A stretch of DNA of 64,000 bases. It comes from Gemmatimonadota bacterium (GTDB taxonomy: Bacteria; Gemmatimonadota; Gemmatimonadetes; Gemmatimonadales; Gemmatimonadaceae). This document shows positions 34,855-44,003 of the stretch, one piece after another. Positions within the stretch are counted from its first letter, which is position 1, and each line of letters starts with the position of its first letter. The position numbers and the translations under genes are program-made. Below the pieces are notes generated by a model that searched no databases, was not told the origin of the DNA, and was given only the letters and a program-made list of their open reading frames with translations. The stretch is from assembly GCA_040388625.1 (NCBI GenBank), contig JAZKBK010000003.1, positions 558,001 to 622,000 of the forward strand. The letters run 5' to 3'.

Positions 34855-36374
34855 CATGTGGAGAGCGACCCCGGCTTCATCTCGGCCGTTACTTCCCTTC
34901 CGAACCGTAGCACGCCGTCGATCAGTACATCGATATCGGACATGCGTGCGCGGTGGTTCACGTTCGCAATCCGAATCGCGAATTTGCCATCGATGATCGT
35001 GCTGGATGGAACGGCGAGCCCGCATTCCTGAATGCGAAGCAGCACCTCGGTATTGATTGCATCGAGCATGTCTTCGGAGATGCCAGCCGGTGCGTAGCGG
35101 AGGCACGCGATGTTGAGTGGCGCGGGCGCGAGCAGCTCGAGATCCGGGTGCGCTTCGACACGCCCGGTGAGATATCTGATCTGCGCGACGTTCTGCTCGA
35201 CCATGCGCACGAGCTTGTCGACGCCATCGGCCTTGAGCGACAACCAGGCCTTGAGCGCCTTGAAGCCGCGCGTGAGATCGATGCCGCGATCGGCAAACGG
35301 CAGACCGCCGGCAATGACGCCTCGCGTCGCGGCGGCCAGATAGCTGGCTGGTGCCGCGTACGTTGCCACGTGCACTTCCGGATCACGCACGAGCACGCAG
35401 GCGCACTCGAACGGCAGATCGCCCCACTTGTGCAGATCGAAGCCGAGTGAATCGGCACGCTCGAGGCCTGCAACTTGTGGGCGCAGTTCATCCGACAGGT
35501 AGGCGAGTGCGCCGAATGCGCCGTCGACGTGGAACCACAGATTCTCGCGCCGACAAAATTCGGCGATCGCAGTGAGATCGTCTGATGCTCCCGTGTTCAC
35601 CGTGCCAGCCGTGCCGACGACGCAGAACGGTATCATTCCAGCGGCGCGATCCGCCGCAACCATTTCGGCGAGCGCCGCCATTTCGATTCGGTAATTCGAG
35701 TCCACGGGCACACGCCGGAACGCTCTGTCGCCCAGGCCCATGAATTCGGTGGCCTTGCGCGCCCAGCCGTGAGTCTCGGAAGATCCGTAGAACACGAATG
35801 GACCGCGCTGTGGCGCGTCCGGCCATTGTTGTACACCGTCCTCGCGCACGTCGATGCCCAGCTCGCGCGCTTTCGCAAAGCGCGCAACGCCGAGTGCGAG
35901 TGTGCTTGCCATGGTGCCACCGGTAACGAGAACTCCACTTCCGCCTGGCATTCCGAGCAGTTCAGCCAGCCAGTCTATCAACTGTTGCTCCACCAGCGCC
36001 GGCGCCTGATTGAAACCAGCCATGTGCGGATTCAGTCCGGAGGCGAGCATGTCGGCCATCATGCCGAGCGGCGTTCCGTTTCCCTTCACCCAACCAAAGA
36101 ATCGCGGGTGCAGATTGCCGTCGGGATACGGGAGCACGTTCTGAACGAAATGGCGATACGCCGCTTCCGCACCGACACCAGTGCGAGGGACCGGCTCCGC
36201 GAGTGCCTCTCGGACCGATGCCGGCATCTCACGCCATGCGGGTTGCTCGCGCAGGCTCTCCAGATGAGTGAGCATGTCGTCCACCATGCGGTGCGACAGC
36301 GCGCGAAATTTTTCCCATTCTTCTGGTGAAGCCGGGTCGAAGGTTTCTTCAGGCGGATTGTTGGGGGACGTCAT
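34854..36374 (-). CDS. PLP-dependent group II amino acid decarboxylase
   Basis: About 506 residues, resembling aromatic-L-amino-acid and tryptophan decarboxylases. HPRFFGWVKG, GVLVTGGTMASTLAL, FHVDGAFGALAYL and the PLP lysine Lys316 in GFDLHKWGD are all present. The substrate is not shown by the sequence: aromatic amino acids, or 2,4-diaminobutyrate, are possible. ATG 36374 (MTSPNNPPEE) is preferred over the in-frame 36536, whose leader is unlike the family. It diverges from an ArsR regulator. Confidence 0.9.
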   Translation of the reverse strand: MTSPNNPPEETFDPASPEEWEKFRALSHRMVDDMLTHLESLREQPAWREMPASVREALAEPVPRTGVGAEAAYRHFVQNVLPYPDGNLHPRFFGWVKGNGTPLGMMADMLASGLNPHMAGFNQAPALVEQQLIDWLAELLGMPGGSGVLVTGGTMASTLALGVARFAKARELGIDVREDGVQQWPDAPQRGPFVFYGSSETHGWARKATEFMGLGDRAFRRVPVDSNYRIEMAALAEMVAADRAAGMIPFCVVGTAGTVNTGASDDLTAIAEFCRRENLWFHVDGAFGALAYLSDELRPQVAGLERADSLGFDLHKWGDLPFECACVLVRDPEVHVATYAAPASYLAAATRGVIAGGLPFADRGIDLTRGFKALKAWLSLKADGVDKLVRMVEQNVAQIRYLTGRVEAHPDLELLAPAPLNIACLRYAPAGISEDMLDAINTEVLLRIQECGLAVPSSTIIDGKFAIRIANVNHRARMSDIDVLIDGVLRFGREVTAEMKPGSLST

Positions 36375-36522
36375 CTCGTATTGGTTCAGATCTGCATCGC
36401 AAGCGACGCGCGATGCCTGAAAGAACATAGCGGGCGGAGGGTAAAATTCGCCAATGCTGTCCGGCGGGGCATTTAGCCGACGGGACTGGATATTGCGTAA
36501 CCATCTTGTTACATATCTCTGC

Positions 36523-36897
36523 ATGCCTCGTGTCATTCCCCGGACAGACCCGTTCCACGCGGTCGCAGATCCAACGCGGAGGGCGATCCTGGACCGCCTG
36601 CGGCGCGGTGCCGCGCCTGCGAGCGAGATCGCGGCCGGTTTCAGGATAAGCCGCCCCGCAGTATCGCGACATCTGCGGGTATTGCGCGATGCGCGGCTGG
36701 TGCGGGAGCAGCGCCGCGGCGGAGTCGATGGGCGACAGCGCGTCTACGAGCTCACGCCGGTCCCGCTCACCGACGTTGCGAAGTGGATTGCCGGCTACCA
36801 GAAGTTCTGGCCATCCAACCTCGCGAATCTCAAACGGCATGTCGAGGGTAGCACGGATTGGACCTTCGATCGCCCACCGGAAAAGCCTCAGTCATGA
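36523..36897 (+). CDS. ArsR-family winged-helix regulator
   Basis: 124 residues. DPTRRAILDRLRRGAAPASE and ISRPAVSRHLRVLRDARLV form the ArsR winged helix; there is no Cys-based metal site, and the tail FWPSNLANLKRHVE is that of the SdpR/AHSA1-linked group, in which the next gene usually encodes an SRPBCC protein. Here only a short frame follows, overlapping by ATGA. Confidence 0.88.
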   Translation: MPRVIPRTDPFHAVADPTRRAILDRLRRGAAPASEIAAGFRISRPAVSRHLRVLRDARLVREQRRGGVDGRQRVYELTPVPLTDVAKWIAGYQKFWPSNLANLKRHVEGSTDWTFDRPPEKPQS

Positions 36898-37031
36898 ACG
36901 ACGCAGCGACCCTGGCGCTCGCAGGAGCTCCGCACGTCGAGAAGGACGACGCACGCGCTAGCGGCGCGTGCCCATCTGCGCCTCGTAGCATCTGTCACGC
37001 ACGATCGATCAACACACAACTCATAGAGTGA
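36894..37031 (+). CDS. short frame after arsR, possible remnant
   Basis: A 45-codon frame, [19 protein letters not shown]..., starting in ATGA overlap with arsR and ending on the A of the clpP ATG. In this ArsR group an SRPBCC (AHSA1) gene normally follows, often with a similar start; here it stops after 45 codons with a low-complexity Ala/Arg/Ser composition. It may be a truncated leftover or a coincidental frame. Confidence 0.25.
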   Translation: MNDAATLALAGAPHVEKDDARASGACPSAPRSICHARSINTQLIE

Positions 37032-37663
37032 TGCCGACCCTCTACACACCTTACGTCACCGAGCGCTCGTCTCGCGGAGAACACACATACGATGTGTTTT
37101 CGCGACTCCTCATGGATCGCATCGTCTTCCTGGGGACACCGGTCACCGACGACGTCGCGAACGTCATCATAGCGCAGCTGCTCTTCCTGGAAGCGGACAA
37201 TGCGGAGCGGGACGTACATCTCTACATCAATTCGCCCGGCGGATCGGTATCAGCCGGACTCGCGATCTACGACACCATGCAATTCATGAAGGCGCCCGTG
37301 AACACGATCTGCATGGGATTCGCGGCGAGCATCAGCTGCTTTCTGCTCGCTGGCGGACGCGCCGGCAAACGATCGGCGCTACCGCACTCGCGCATCATGC
37401 AGCACCAGCCGTCACAGACTGGTGGTGGCGGCACCGCATCGGATGTCGAGATCCAGGCGCGCGAGATCGTGTTCCTGCGCCGCAAGGTGAACGAGCTCAT
37501 GGCGAAGCATACCGGGCGTCCGGTGGAGCAGATCGAGCACGACTTCGATCGCGACAACTACATGTCCGCCGAACAGGCAAAGGAATACGGCATCATCGAC
37601 CACGTTGTGACGCACAAGGGCGAGGTCATCGAAGCGAGTCGAGAGCCGGCGACTACGGTGTAG
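37031..37663 (+). CDS. clpP: ClpP-family serine protease, divergent copy
   Basis: Proteolytic subunit of Clp. The triad is in place: Ser100 in [16 protein letters not shown], His125 in SRIMQHQPS, and Asp175 in [14 protein letters not shown]. The fold marker [18 protein letters not shown] is intact and the length is usual. Residues around the site deviate from the common CMGQAASMGA and SRIMIHQP, and no clpX or tig lies nearby, so this is probably an extra copy. ATG 37031 is chosen; GTG 37028 immediately precedes it. Confidence 0.92.
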   Translation: MPTLYTPYVTERSSRGEHTYDVFSRLLMDRIVFLGTPVTDDVANVIIAQLLFLEADNAERDVHLYINSPGGSVSAGLAIYDTMQFMKAPVNTICMGFAASISCFLLAGGRAGKRSALPHSRIMQHQPSQTGGGGTASDVEIQAREIVFLRRKVNELMAKHTGRPVEQIEHDFDRDNYMSAEQAKEYGIIDHVVTHKGEVIEASREPATTV

Positions 37664-37988
37664 CCGGCACTTTCCCGTTCGGTGTCAGCTTGTCGATGGC
37701 CCCCGGAAGCACCTGAGCCAGCTTGGCGGAGAGCTCTTCCGGGGGGATGCCGAACTTTGCCGCAAGTTGCGTCATGGCATCCGAACCCAGCGCCGCGTGG
37801 AGCTGGTCTCCGGTTATCGGCTCGTTCGTTCCGGTGCCGACCCACGACTTCACGGTATTGCCCAGCCCCTGCGACTCCAGCTGGCTGACGATCCCCTGCA
37901 CGCCGCCGTGCTTCTCGATCAGGCCGTTGACGACAGTTGCCATCTCGGCGCCGACGACGCCACCCAGTAATCCGTCGAACATTCCCAT
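37653..37988 (-). CDS. YidB/DUF937-like protein
   Basis: 111 residues, [16 protein letters not shown]..., with [27 protein letters not shown] and [21 protein letters not shown], the YidB pattern. Cytosolic, helical; function not established. The last 11 bases overlap the clpP 3' end tail to tail. Confidence 0.85.
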   Translation of the reverse strand: MGMFDGLLGGVVGAEMATVVNGLIEKHGGVQGIVSQLESQGLGNTVKSWVGTGTNEPITGDQLHAALGSDAMTQLAAKFGIPPEELSAKLAQVLPGAIDKLTPNGKVPATP

Positions 37989-38016
37989 GGTTTCTCCCGG
38001 TTCGGAGGTGGTCCCG

Positions 38017-38979
38017 TCAGTCGGACGGGGTGATCTGAAGTTGCGCGTCGTTCCCGTCCTTCGCTACCGCGCGTCCGACGATTATGGTGATGTTGTCCGT
38101 GCCACCGCCATCGAGCGCATCCTGCAGCAATCCTTCGCACGCCTCGCGCGCGGACGTCATTCCGCGAAGCCGCTCGGCGATCCGCGCGTCGGAAACGTGC
38201 TTGGTGAGACCATCGCTGCAGATGAGATGAATGTTCTCCCAACTTGCCGCGAGGCGTGTGACCACCGGTGCAGTCTGCTCGCCGCCCAGCGAACTGGAGA
38301 GCACGTTCGCCCAGGGCGACGCGAGTGCTACCGGGCGCGTCATCACTCCCTGGTCGATGAACTCCTGCGCCATCGTCTGATCACGCGTGATCTGCGTCAG
38401 CACGTTGTTCCGGAACAGGTAGTAACGTGAATCGCCAACCTGGAGCAGATAGATCCACGGCCACACGCCGATCCACAACGTCAGTGTCGTAGCCATTCCG
38501 CGCAGGTCGCTATCATCGCGCGCGCGCTGCAGCACCGCGTCGTGACTGGTTATTGCGGCCTTCTGCAGTACGTTCACAAAGTCCTCTGCCTGTGCGTCGG
38601 ACTGGTAGTAGCAGAGCGCGCTGTGTATCACGTATTGCGTGACCGCTTCGAGCGCTATCCGACTGGCCTCCTCACCAGCGAGCTGTCCGCCCACCCCGTC
38701 GGCAACCATCGCGATGAAGCCGGCGCGCTCGTTGCTCGCACGAAGCTGCTCGGCTTCCGGAAGTGAAGTCGCCTTGATGTCGAGATGCTTGCGGAGGGAC
38801 CCCAGCAGGAAATGATCTTCGTTAGTCTTGCGAACCTTGCCGGGGTGCGTCAGCCCCCATACATCGATCTCTTCATCGAGCGGCTTGCGCGGCGTGGACG
38901 ACTCGTCATCATCTGCCACTTGCAGTTCACCAGGTATGAAGCTGTGAGTCAGGCCGGCAGCGCCGGGCGAGAGGGCCAA
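38017..38979 (-). CDS. PP2C-family serine/threonine phosphatase
   Basis: Metal-dependent protein phosphatase, 320 residues. WGLTHPGKVRKTNEDHFLLG, MVADGVGGQLAGEEAS, ICSDGLTKHVSDARIAE and GGTDNITIIVGR are the PP2C motifs with the metal-binding Asp residues. The first 40 residues are variable, and the true start may be further in. The partner kinase is not in the window. Confidence 0.9.
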   Translation of the reverse strand: MALSPGAAGLTHSFIPGELQVADDDESSTPRKPLDEEIDVWGLTHPGKVRKTNEDHFLLGSLRKHLDIKATSLPEAEQLRASNERAGFIAMVADGVGGQLAGEEASRIALEAVTQYVIHSALCYYQSDAQAEDFVNVLQKAAITSHDAVLQRARDDSDLRGMATTLTLWIGVWPWIYLLQVGDSRYYLFRNNVLTQITRDQTMAQEFIDQGVMTRPVALASPWANVLSSSLGGEQTAPVVTRLAASWENIHLICSDGLTKHVSDARIAERLRGMTSAREACEGLLQDALDGGGTDNITIIVGRAVAKDGNDAQLQITPSD

Positions 38980-39021
38980 AATGCCGACAATGGCGAATAT
39001 ATGCCGGGTACCGACGGGTAG

Positions 39022-39705
39022 CTACCGCGAGTCCTGGGAGAGTCGGCCCTGGTTGCGCCTCTTCACGCGCACGTAGTGCCGATGGGCCTTTTCGCGCGAG
39101 CCGCACGTTTCCATGCTGCACCAGCGGCGGAGGCCGTTGCGGCTGCGATCCACGTAAACCCAGCCGCAATCCTTGCCGGCGCACACACGCACCGAGTCGG
39201 CAGAATCCGACGCCAGCACATGTGTTGCATTCCAGATGATCGGCCACTCGATGCAGTCCAGTCTGTCACCCATTCCGCTCCAGTAGAACCGCGCGCGTCC
39301 GCGCTCGGCACCAATGCGTCGATGCTGGAGGGCGTCAGAAAGCCGACCGCCAAGCGCGGTAACGGAACTGTTGAACGCATCGCTGACGCGCGCTCGTCCG
39401 TGCGCTCGAGCGGTCGCGTTGAAGGCACCGTGAAGGATTCCGCGCAACTCACGCGCGCTGGCCAGCGCGCGATCGGCCTCGTCCCTGTCGCGACGCGCGC
39501 GACTGCGTAGCTTCCGCGCAACGCGCGCATCGACAACTCCCGCCTGCACGGCCCACCTAACGAGCGATTCGTAGTCGGACAGCAGATCCACGAGCAACTC
39601 GTCGCCATTCCACTCCGCAGTGTTCACGAAGTCGAGGCTCGGTTCTCCACCTATGAGCCTGAATCCGGGCGGCTCACCTTTTCGCGGCGCTGGACTGCCA
39701 GTCAT
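39022..39705 (-). CDS. CGNR zinc-finger / ABATE-domain regulator
   Basis: 227 residues. The N-terminal ABATE domain (DUF1470) has GGEPSLDFVNTAEWNG. The C-terminal CGNR finger reads CAGKDCGWVYVDRSRNGLRRWCS plus METCGSREKA, where GNR is replaced by GSR. Putative transcription factor. ATG 39705 is used; the longer frame upstream is an antisense reading of the EamA gene. It diverges from that transporter, its most likely target. Confidence 0.88.
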   Translation of the reverse strand: MTGSPAPRKGEPPGFRLIGGEPSLDFVNTAEWNGDELLVDLLSDYESLVRWAVQAGVVDARVARKLRSRARRDRDEADRALASARELRGILHGAFNATARAHGRARVSDAFNSSVTALGGRLSDALQHRRIGAERGRARFYWSGMGDRLDCIEWPIIWNATHVLASDSADSVRVCAGKDCGWVYVDRSRNGLRRWCSMETCGSREKAHRHYVRVKRRNQGRLSQDSR

Positions 39706-39734
39706 GACTGGAATATATAACCGGTATAACCGCC

Positions 39735-39764
39735 TTGACAGGTGTGAGAGGCAGGCGATAGTAT
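39735..39764 (+). promoter_or_regulatory. sigma-70-type promoter for the EamA gene, with repeats
   Basis: TTGACA at 39735-39740 and TAGTAT at 39759-39764 with an 18-base spacer, about 55 bases before the transporter ATG. Immediately upstream, TATAACCG occurs at 39716-39723 and 39725-39732, forming a 9-base-step direct repeat that is also nearly palindromic around CCGG. It sits where the divergent CGNR regulator could bind. Confidence 0.6.
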
Positions 39765-39822
39765 ACGACCAGTTAGATCGGCCAAACAGGTAAGAATCCG
39801 TTACTGCCAGGGAAGTATTCGA

Positions 39823-40806
39823 ATGACCGTTGCCGCTCGGAAAGAGGATGCGCCTGCACGCCCCGCACACAATGTCGAGGCCGCCGGCAGTTCCGGGCGC
39901 GGCATGGCCTACCTGGCGCTCGCCGCAGCCGGCTGCTCGTGGGGGACGGGTTTCTACTTCGCCAAGGTCGCGCTCACGGAGATGGGCGTCGGCCACATGC
40001 TGGTGTACCGCTTCGCGTTCGGATGCCTTGGCTTGCTGCCGGTCGCGTTCCGCATTCGCGCGCTCCCGCGAGCGTCCGACGTCCCGTTCTTTTTCGTAGC
40101 GGCCGCACTCTACATACCGATCCAGTTTCTGGTGCAGTTCGAAGGGCTCGCACGCACTACTGCCTCGCACGCATCGTTGATGGTGGGCACACTCCCCCTG
40201 ACACTTGCGATAGCCGCGGTCATATTCACGAAAGAGCGCCTCGATCGTGTCGGATGGTCGATGATAGTCGTCTCGACGATCGGCGCGATACTCATCGTGC
40301 TCACGGCACATGAGGCGAACGGCGCCGCCGGTGGACCAAGCCTGATCGGCGACCTGCTCGTGCTCGGCTCGCTGTTCGCGGGCGTCGCATGGGTGCTGGT
40401 CACGCAACGCGTGATGCACGCGGGGCACGGCTACTCCGCGGTCGCGATGACTGTTTACGTGGTTTTTCTGGGCAGCGCGATGCTATTCCTGTGGGTGTTC
40501 GTCGCCGATGGCCCGCCTCCCGTGCATCTCTCCACGCACGTATGGCTGGCGCTCGCGGCCCAGGGATTCCTCGCGACGACCGCGGCAACACTGCTCTGGA
40601 ACTGGGGCCTCAGGAGAGTACCGGCGGCCCGGGCCGGCATCTTCGTCAATTTCGAGCCGGTAGTGGGGTCGATACTCGGCGTCACGCTGCTAGGCGAGTC
40701 GCTGGGACCGGTTGCGATCTTCGGGGGCCTTCTGATCGTCGGTGCGGCCACCATATTCTCACTGAGAAAACCGGCCACACACGAGGCTCGGAGCAGGGTC
40801 GCGTAA
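39823..40806 (+). CDS. EamA/DMT-superfamily membrane transporter
   Basis: 327 residues, ten predicted helices in two EamA repeats. AAGCSWGTGFYFAKVAL opens repeat one and LSTHVWLALAAQGFLATTAATLLWNWG and FEPVVGSILGVTLLGE belong to repeat two. Such proteins export small metabolites, often amino acids; the substrate is unknown. It shares an intergenic control region with the CGNR gene. Confidence 0.92.
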   Translation: MTVAARKEDAPARPAHNVEAAGSSGRGMAYLALAAAGCSWGTGFYFAKVALTEMGVGHMLVYRFAFGCLGLLPVAFRIRALPRASDVPFFFVAAALYIPIQFLVQFEGLARTTASHASLMVGTLPLTLAIAAVIFTKERLDRVGWSMIVVSTIGAILIVLTAHEANGAAGGPSLIGDLLVLGSLFAGVAWVLVTQRVMHAGHGYSAVAMTVYVVFLGSAMLFLWVFVADGPPPVHLSTHVWLALAAQGFLATTAATLLWNWGLRRVPAARAGIFVNFEPVVGSILGVTLLGESLGPVAIFGGLLIVGAATIFSLRKPATHEARSRVA

Positions 40807-40881
40807 GGCTACGCCATCCTCGGCATCGGGTGCGGCTTCAACGACGTATTCATTGCGTCCCTTCCAGCCACCGCAACGATC

Positions 40882-42588
40882 ATGTACAAGCTTGCATCAT
40901 TCAGTCTGACACGACAATTCAGTACGGTCGCACTGTTGTCCGCATGCGTCCTGGCTCCAACAGCGCAGTTGACCGCGCAACGCGTTGAAGTCTCCTTTCC
41001 CTCGAGCGTGCACGCGACGCCGATCACCGGACGCCTCATCCTCATCGTCGCGCGCGACTCCGCTCGGGAGCCGCGTTTCCGTGCGGGCAGCTATGGTGGA
41101 ACGCAGCCATTCTTCGGACTGGACGTTTCCGCACTCGCTCCCGGAGCGAGCGCAACGATCGACGCGTCGACGGCCGGATATCCATTCACACTCGCACAGC
41201 TTCCTGCCGGAGATTACTACGTACAGGCGGTGATGAACGTGTACACACAGTTCCATCGTGCGGATGGACACGTCATCTGGGGGCATATGGACCAGTGGGA
41301 GGGACAGCACTGGAACACGTCGCCCGGAAATCTCGTGAGCAATGTGCAACGCGTGCACGTCGACGCTGCCAATCCAATGAACCTCAAGCTGTCGCTCTCG
41401 CGCGTGCTTCCACCTGTAACGATGCCCGTGGACACAAAGTGGGTCAAGCACGTAAAGATCCAGAGTAAACTGCTCTCCACGTTCTGGGGCCAGCCGATAT
41501 TCATCGGCGCGACGATCCTTCTTCCCAAGGATTACGACAGTCATCCCAACGCGCACTATCCCGCGATCTATCAGCAGGACCACTTCTCGCTCGCGCCGGC
41601 ATTTGGATTCACGACCGACAGCGGTGCAAACTACGCAGCAGAGCGTACAATGCTCAAGGCGCGCACGGATGGTCGCGAGCCCGGATTTGATTTCTACAAG
41701 TCGTGGAACTCGAGCAACTTCCCGCGCATGATCGGCGTCAAGTTCCAGCATCCGACGATGTACTACGATGATTCGTACGCGGTCAATTCACAGAACAACG
41801 GCCCGTACGGCGATGCGCTGCTCACCGAGTTGATCCCGTACATCGAGTCGCACTTCCGCGCGATCCCAAAACCCTACGCGCGCGTGCTCACCGGTGGCTC
41901 GACGGGCGGATGGGAATCGATCGCGCTCCAGGTACTGCATCCGGATTTCTTCAACGGAACGTGGACGCTGTATCCCGACCCGGTTGACTTCAGCCGCCTG
42001 CAACTGGTGGATGCGTATGCCGACACGAGCGCCTTCGTCGAGAACGAAAATCCAATCGTTGTGACGCCACGCTATATGAGTCGCTCATCCGAAGGCCAGC
42101 CTCAAACGACGCAGCGCGACCTGAGCAAGATCGAGTCGGTGCTGGGCAGCCACGAGCGCTCCGGCCAGCAGTTCAATGCATGGGACGCGGCATGGGGACC
42201 CGTCGGCGCCGACGGATATCCGCGCCCGCTGTGGAACAAGACCACCGGCACGATCGATCGCTCGGTCGCAACATACTGGCGCGACCATTTCGACCTGCGC
42301 TACATCCTGTCGAAGGACTGGGCGACCATCGGTCCCAAGCTGCAGGGCAAGCTTCACGTGTACGTCGGCGACATGGACAACTACTATCTGAACCTCGCCG
42401 TCTATCGCCTCAACGACTTTCTCCCATCGACTTCGTCACCCAGGTCAGACGCGGTATTCCAGTACGGCCGCCCGATGAAGGGCCACGGCTGGCAGCCGAT
42501 GAGCGACGCCGAGATGGTCCGCATGATGTCGAAGCGCATCACGGAATCGGCACCGAAGGGCGCGGATGTGACGTCGTGGAAGTACTGA
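40882..42588 (+). CDS. secreted esterase-like protein (esterase D fold)
   Basis: 568 residues with a signal peptide (…VLAPTAQLTAQ). The C-terminal half is an alpha/beta hydrolase of the esterase D group: Ser in TGGSTGGWES, and YPAIYQQDHF and YIESHFRAIPKPYARV typical of these. The N-terminal half, about 200 residues, is a beta domain. A His near the end (KGHGWQPM) may complete the triad. Target substrate unknown. A hairpin repeat array follows its stop. Confidence 0.78.
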   Translation: MYKLASFSLTRQFSTVALLSACVLAPTAQLTAQRVEVSFPSSVHATPITGRLILIVARDSAREPRFRAGSYGGTQPFFGLDVSALAPGASATIDASTAGYPFTLAQLPAGDYYVQAVMNVYTQFHRADGHVIWGHMDQWEGQHWNTSPGNLVSNVQRVHVDAANPMNLKLSLSRVLPPVTMPVDTKWVKHVKIQSKLLSTFWGQPIFIGATILLPKDYDSHPNAHYPAIYQQDHFSLAPAFGFTTDSGANYAAERTMLKARTDGREPGFDFYKSWNSSNFPRMIGVKFQHPTMYYDDSYAVNSQNNGPYGDALLTELIPYIESHFRAIPKPYARVLTGGSTGGWESIALQVLHPDFFNGTWTLYPDPVDFSRLQLVDAYADTSAFVENENPIVVTPRYMSRSSEGQPQTTQRDLSKIESVLGSHERSGQQFNAWDAAWGPVGADGYPRPLWNKTTGTIDRSVATYWRDHFDLRYILSKDWATIGPKLQGKLHVYVGDMDNYYLNLAVYRLNDFLPSTSSPRSDAVFQYGRPMKGHGWQPMSDAEMVRMMSKRITESAPKGADVTSWKY

Positions 42589-42603
42589 AGGGGTAAAGGG
42601 AAA

Positions 42604-42702
42604 TGAAAAACGGGGTCAGAGTCATATTTTCGCGAAGGCGTGAAAAACGGGGTCAGAGTCATATTTTCGCGAAGGCGGAAAATATGACTCTGACCCCGTT
42701 TT
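42604..42702. repeat. tandem 37-base repeat with 25-bp inverted copy
   Basis: Two identical 37-base units, 42604-42640 and 42641-42677, each containing GGGGTCAGAGTCATATTTT. Directly after comes an inverted copy of the first 25 or so bases (42678-42702), pairing perfectly with 42644-42668 around a 9-base loop. The unit resembles the widespread REP-like palindrome bearing GGGGTCAGAGTC that is spread by REP-associated transposases. It also separates two convergent genes and could stop transcription from both sides. Confidence 0.88.
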
Positions 42703-42708
42703 CAGTTT

Positions 42709-43920
42709 TCACGCTGCCACGTCGACGTGTTTCATGTTCGGCAGGAAACCCGTGAGCAGTCCAACGGCTGGCAGGTACGAGCAGACCTTGTACACAAAGT
42801 CGATGCTCGTGTGATCGGCGAGCTGGCCCAGGAATGCTGCGCCAATCCCGCCAACACCGAACGCGAGGCCAAAGAACAGACCGGAGATCATTCCCACCTT
42901 TCCCGGCACCAATTCCTGCGCGAACACGATGATCGCTGAAAATGCCGATGCGAGCACGAGACCAATCACCACGCTCAGGATCTCGGTCCAGAACAGATTT
43001 GCGTACGGCAGCAGCAGCGTGAACGGAAGCACGCCAAGTATGGAGCACCAGATCACGAGCTTCCGGCCGTACCGGTCACCGATCGGGCCGCCGATGATCG
43101 TGCCGGCGGCAACGGCGCCGAGAAACACGAACAGGTGGATCTGCGAGCTCTGCACCGATACGTGGAACTTGTTGATCAGGTAGAACGCGTAGTAGCTGGT
43201 GAGACTCGCGAGATAGAAATACTTGGAGAACAGCAACGCCATGAGGATGGCCAGCGCGAACCGCACTTTCCCACGCGACAGCGTGACGTGATCAGCAGTG
43301 ACTTTCCCCCGTACCGGCGAGACAACCGATCGATTTGCGCTGTACCAGGTGCCGACGTTCCACAGTACGATGATTCCGATGAGCGCCGCGGCGGAGAACC
43401 ACGCAATGCTCGACTGTCCGAACGGAAGGACTATGAACGCAGCGAGCAGTGGCCCGATGGCAGAGCCGGCATTTCCGCCGACCTGAAACATCGACTGCGC
43501 AAATCCATGCCGCCCACCGGACGCCATGCGCGCGACACGCGACGATTCCGGATGAAACACCGACGAGCCGACGCCGACCAGCGATGCCGCGACCAGCAGC
43601 GCGGGAAAACTCGCGGCTCTCGACAACAGCAGCAGACCGAGCAAGGTGAAGCTCATGCCGGCGACGAGCGAGTAGGGCTGCGGCCGATGATCGGTGTACA
43701 GGCCAACCAGTGGCTGCAGCATCGACGCAGTCATCTGATATGCAAGCGTGATGAGTCCGATCTGCGCGAAGTTGAGCCTGTAGCTCGTCTTCAGCATCGG
43801 GTAGATCGCCGGCAGGAGCGACTGCATCATGTCGTTCAGCAGATGACAGAATGCAATCGCTCCCAGGACCTTGATGGCCGCGCCGGTGGTCGCGCCAATT
43901 TCCCTGCTCCTGGTCGCCAA
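42709..43920 (-). CDS. MFS exporter, fosmidomycin-resistance-like
   Basis: 403 residues, twelve predicted helices, resembling Fsr. FCHLLNDMMQSLLPAIYPML in helix 1 and HPESSRVARMASGGRHG after helix 4 are typical, and GGPIGDRYGRK gives the MFS loop. The name reflects the family; drug export here is not shown. The stop lies 7 bases after the repeat hairpin. Confidence 0.88.
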   Translation of the reverse strand: MATRSREIGATTGAAIKVLGAIAFCHLLNDMMQSLLPAIYPMLKTSYRLNFAQIGLITLAYQMTASMLQPLVGLYTDHRPQPYSLVAGMSFTLLGLLLLSRAASFPALLVAASLVGVGSSVFHPESSRVARMASGGRHGFAQSMFQVGGNAGSAIGPLLAAFIVLPFGQSSIAWFSAAALIGIIVLWNVGTWYSANRSVVSPVRGKVTADHVTLSRGKVRFALAILMALLFSKYFYLASLTSYYAFYLINKFHVSVQSSQIHLFVFLGAVAAGTIIGGPIGDRYGRKLVIWCSILGVLPFTLLLPYANLFWTEILSVVIGLVLASAFSAIIVFAQELVPGKVGMISGLFFGLAFGVGGIGAAFLGQLADHTSIDFVYKVCSYLPAVGLLTGFLPNMKHVDVAA

Positions 43921-44003
43921 TCAGTTCTCGCGTGTCGTCAATCAGTTCACCAGCAATATCGCGAGATGCATGGCCACAAGGGCAGTCTCTCTGATGCCCG
44001 ATC

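Noticed and set aside
39022-40428. 468-residue minus-strand protein
   Set aside because: Only the part from ATG 39705 is a real CGNR protein; the upstream part reads the EamA gene backwards and is charged and repetitive.
42659-43048. 129-codon minus-strand frame over the repeat
   Set aside because: Overlaps the MFS gene in another frame and runs through the hairpin.
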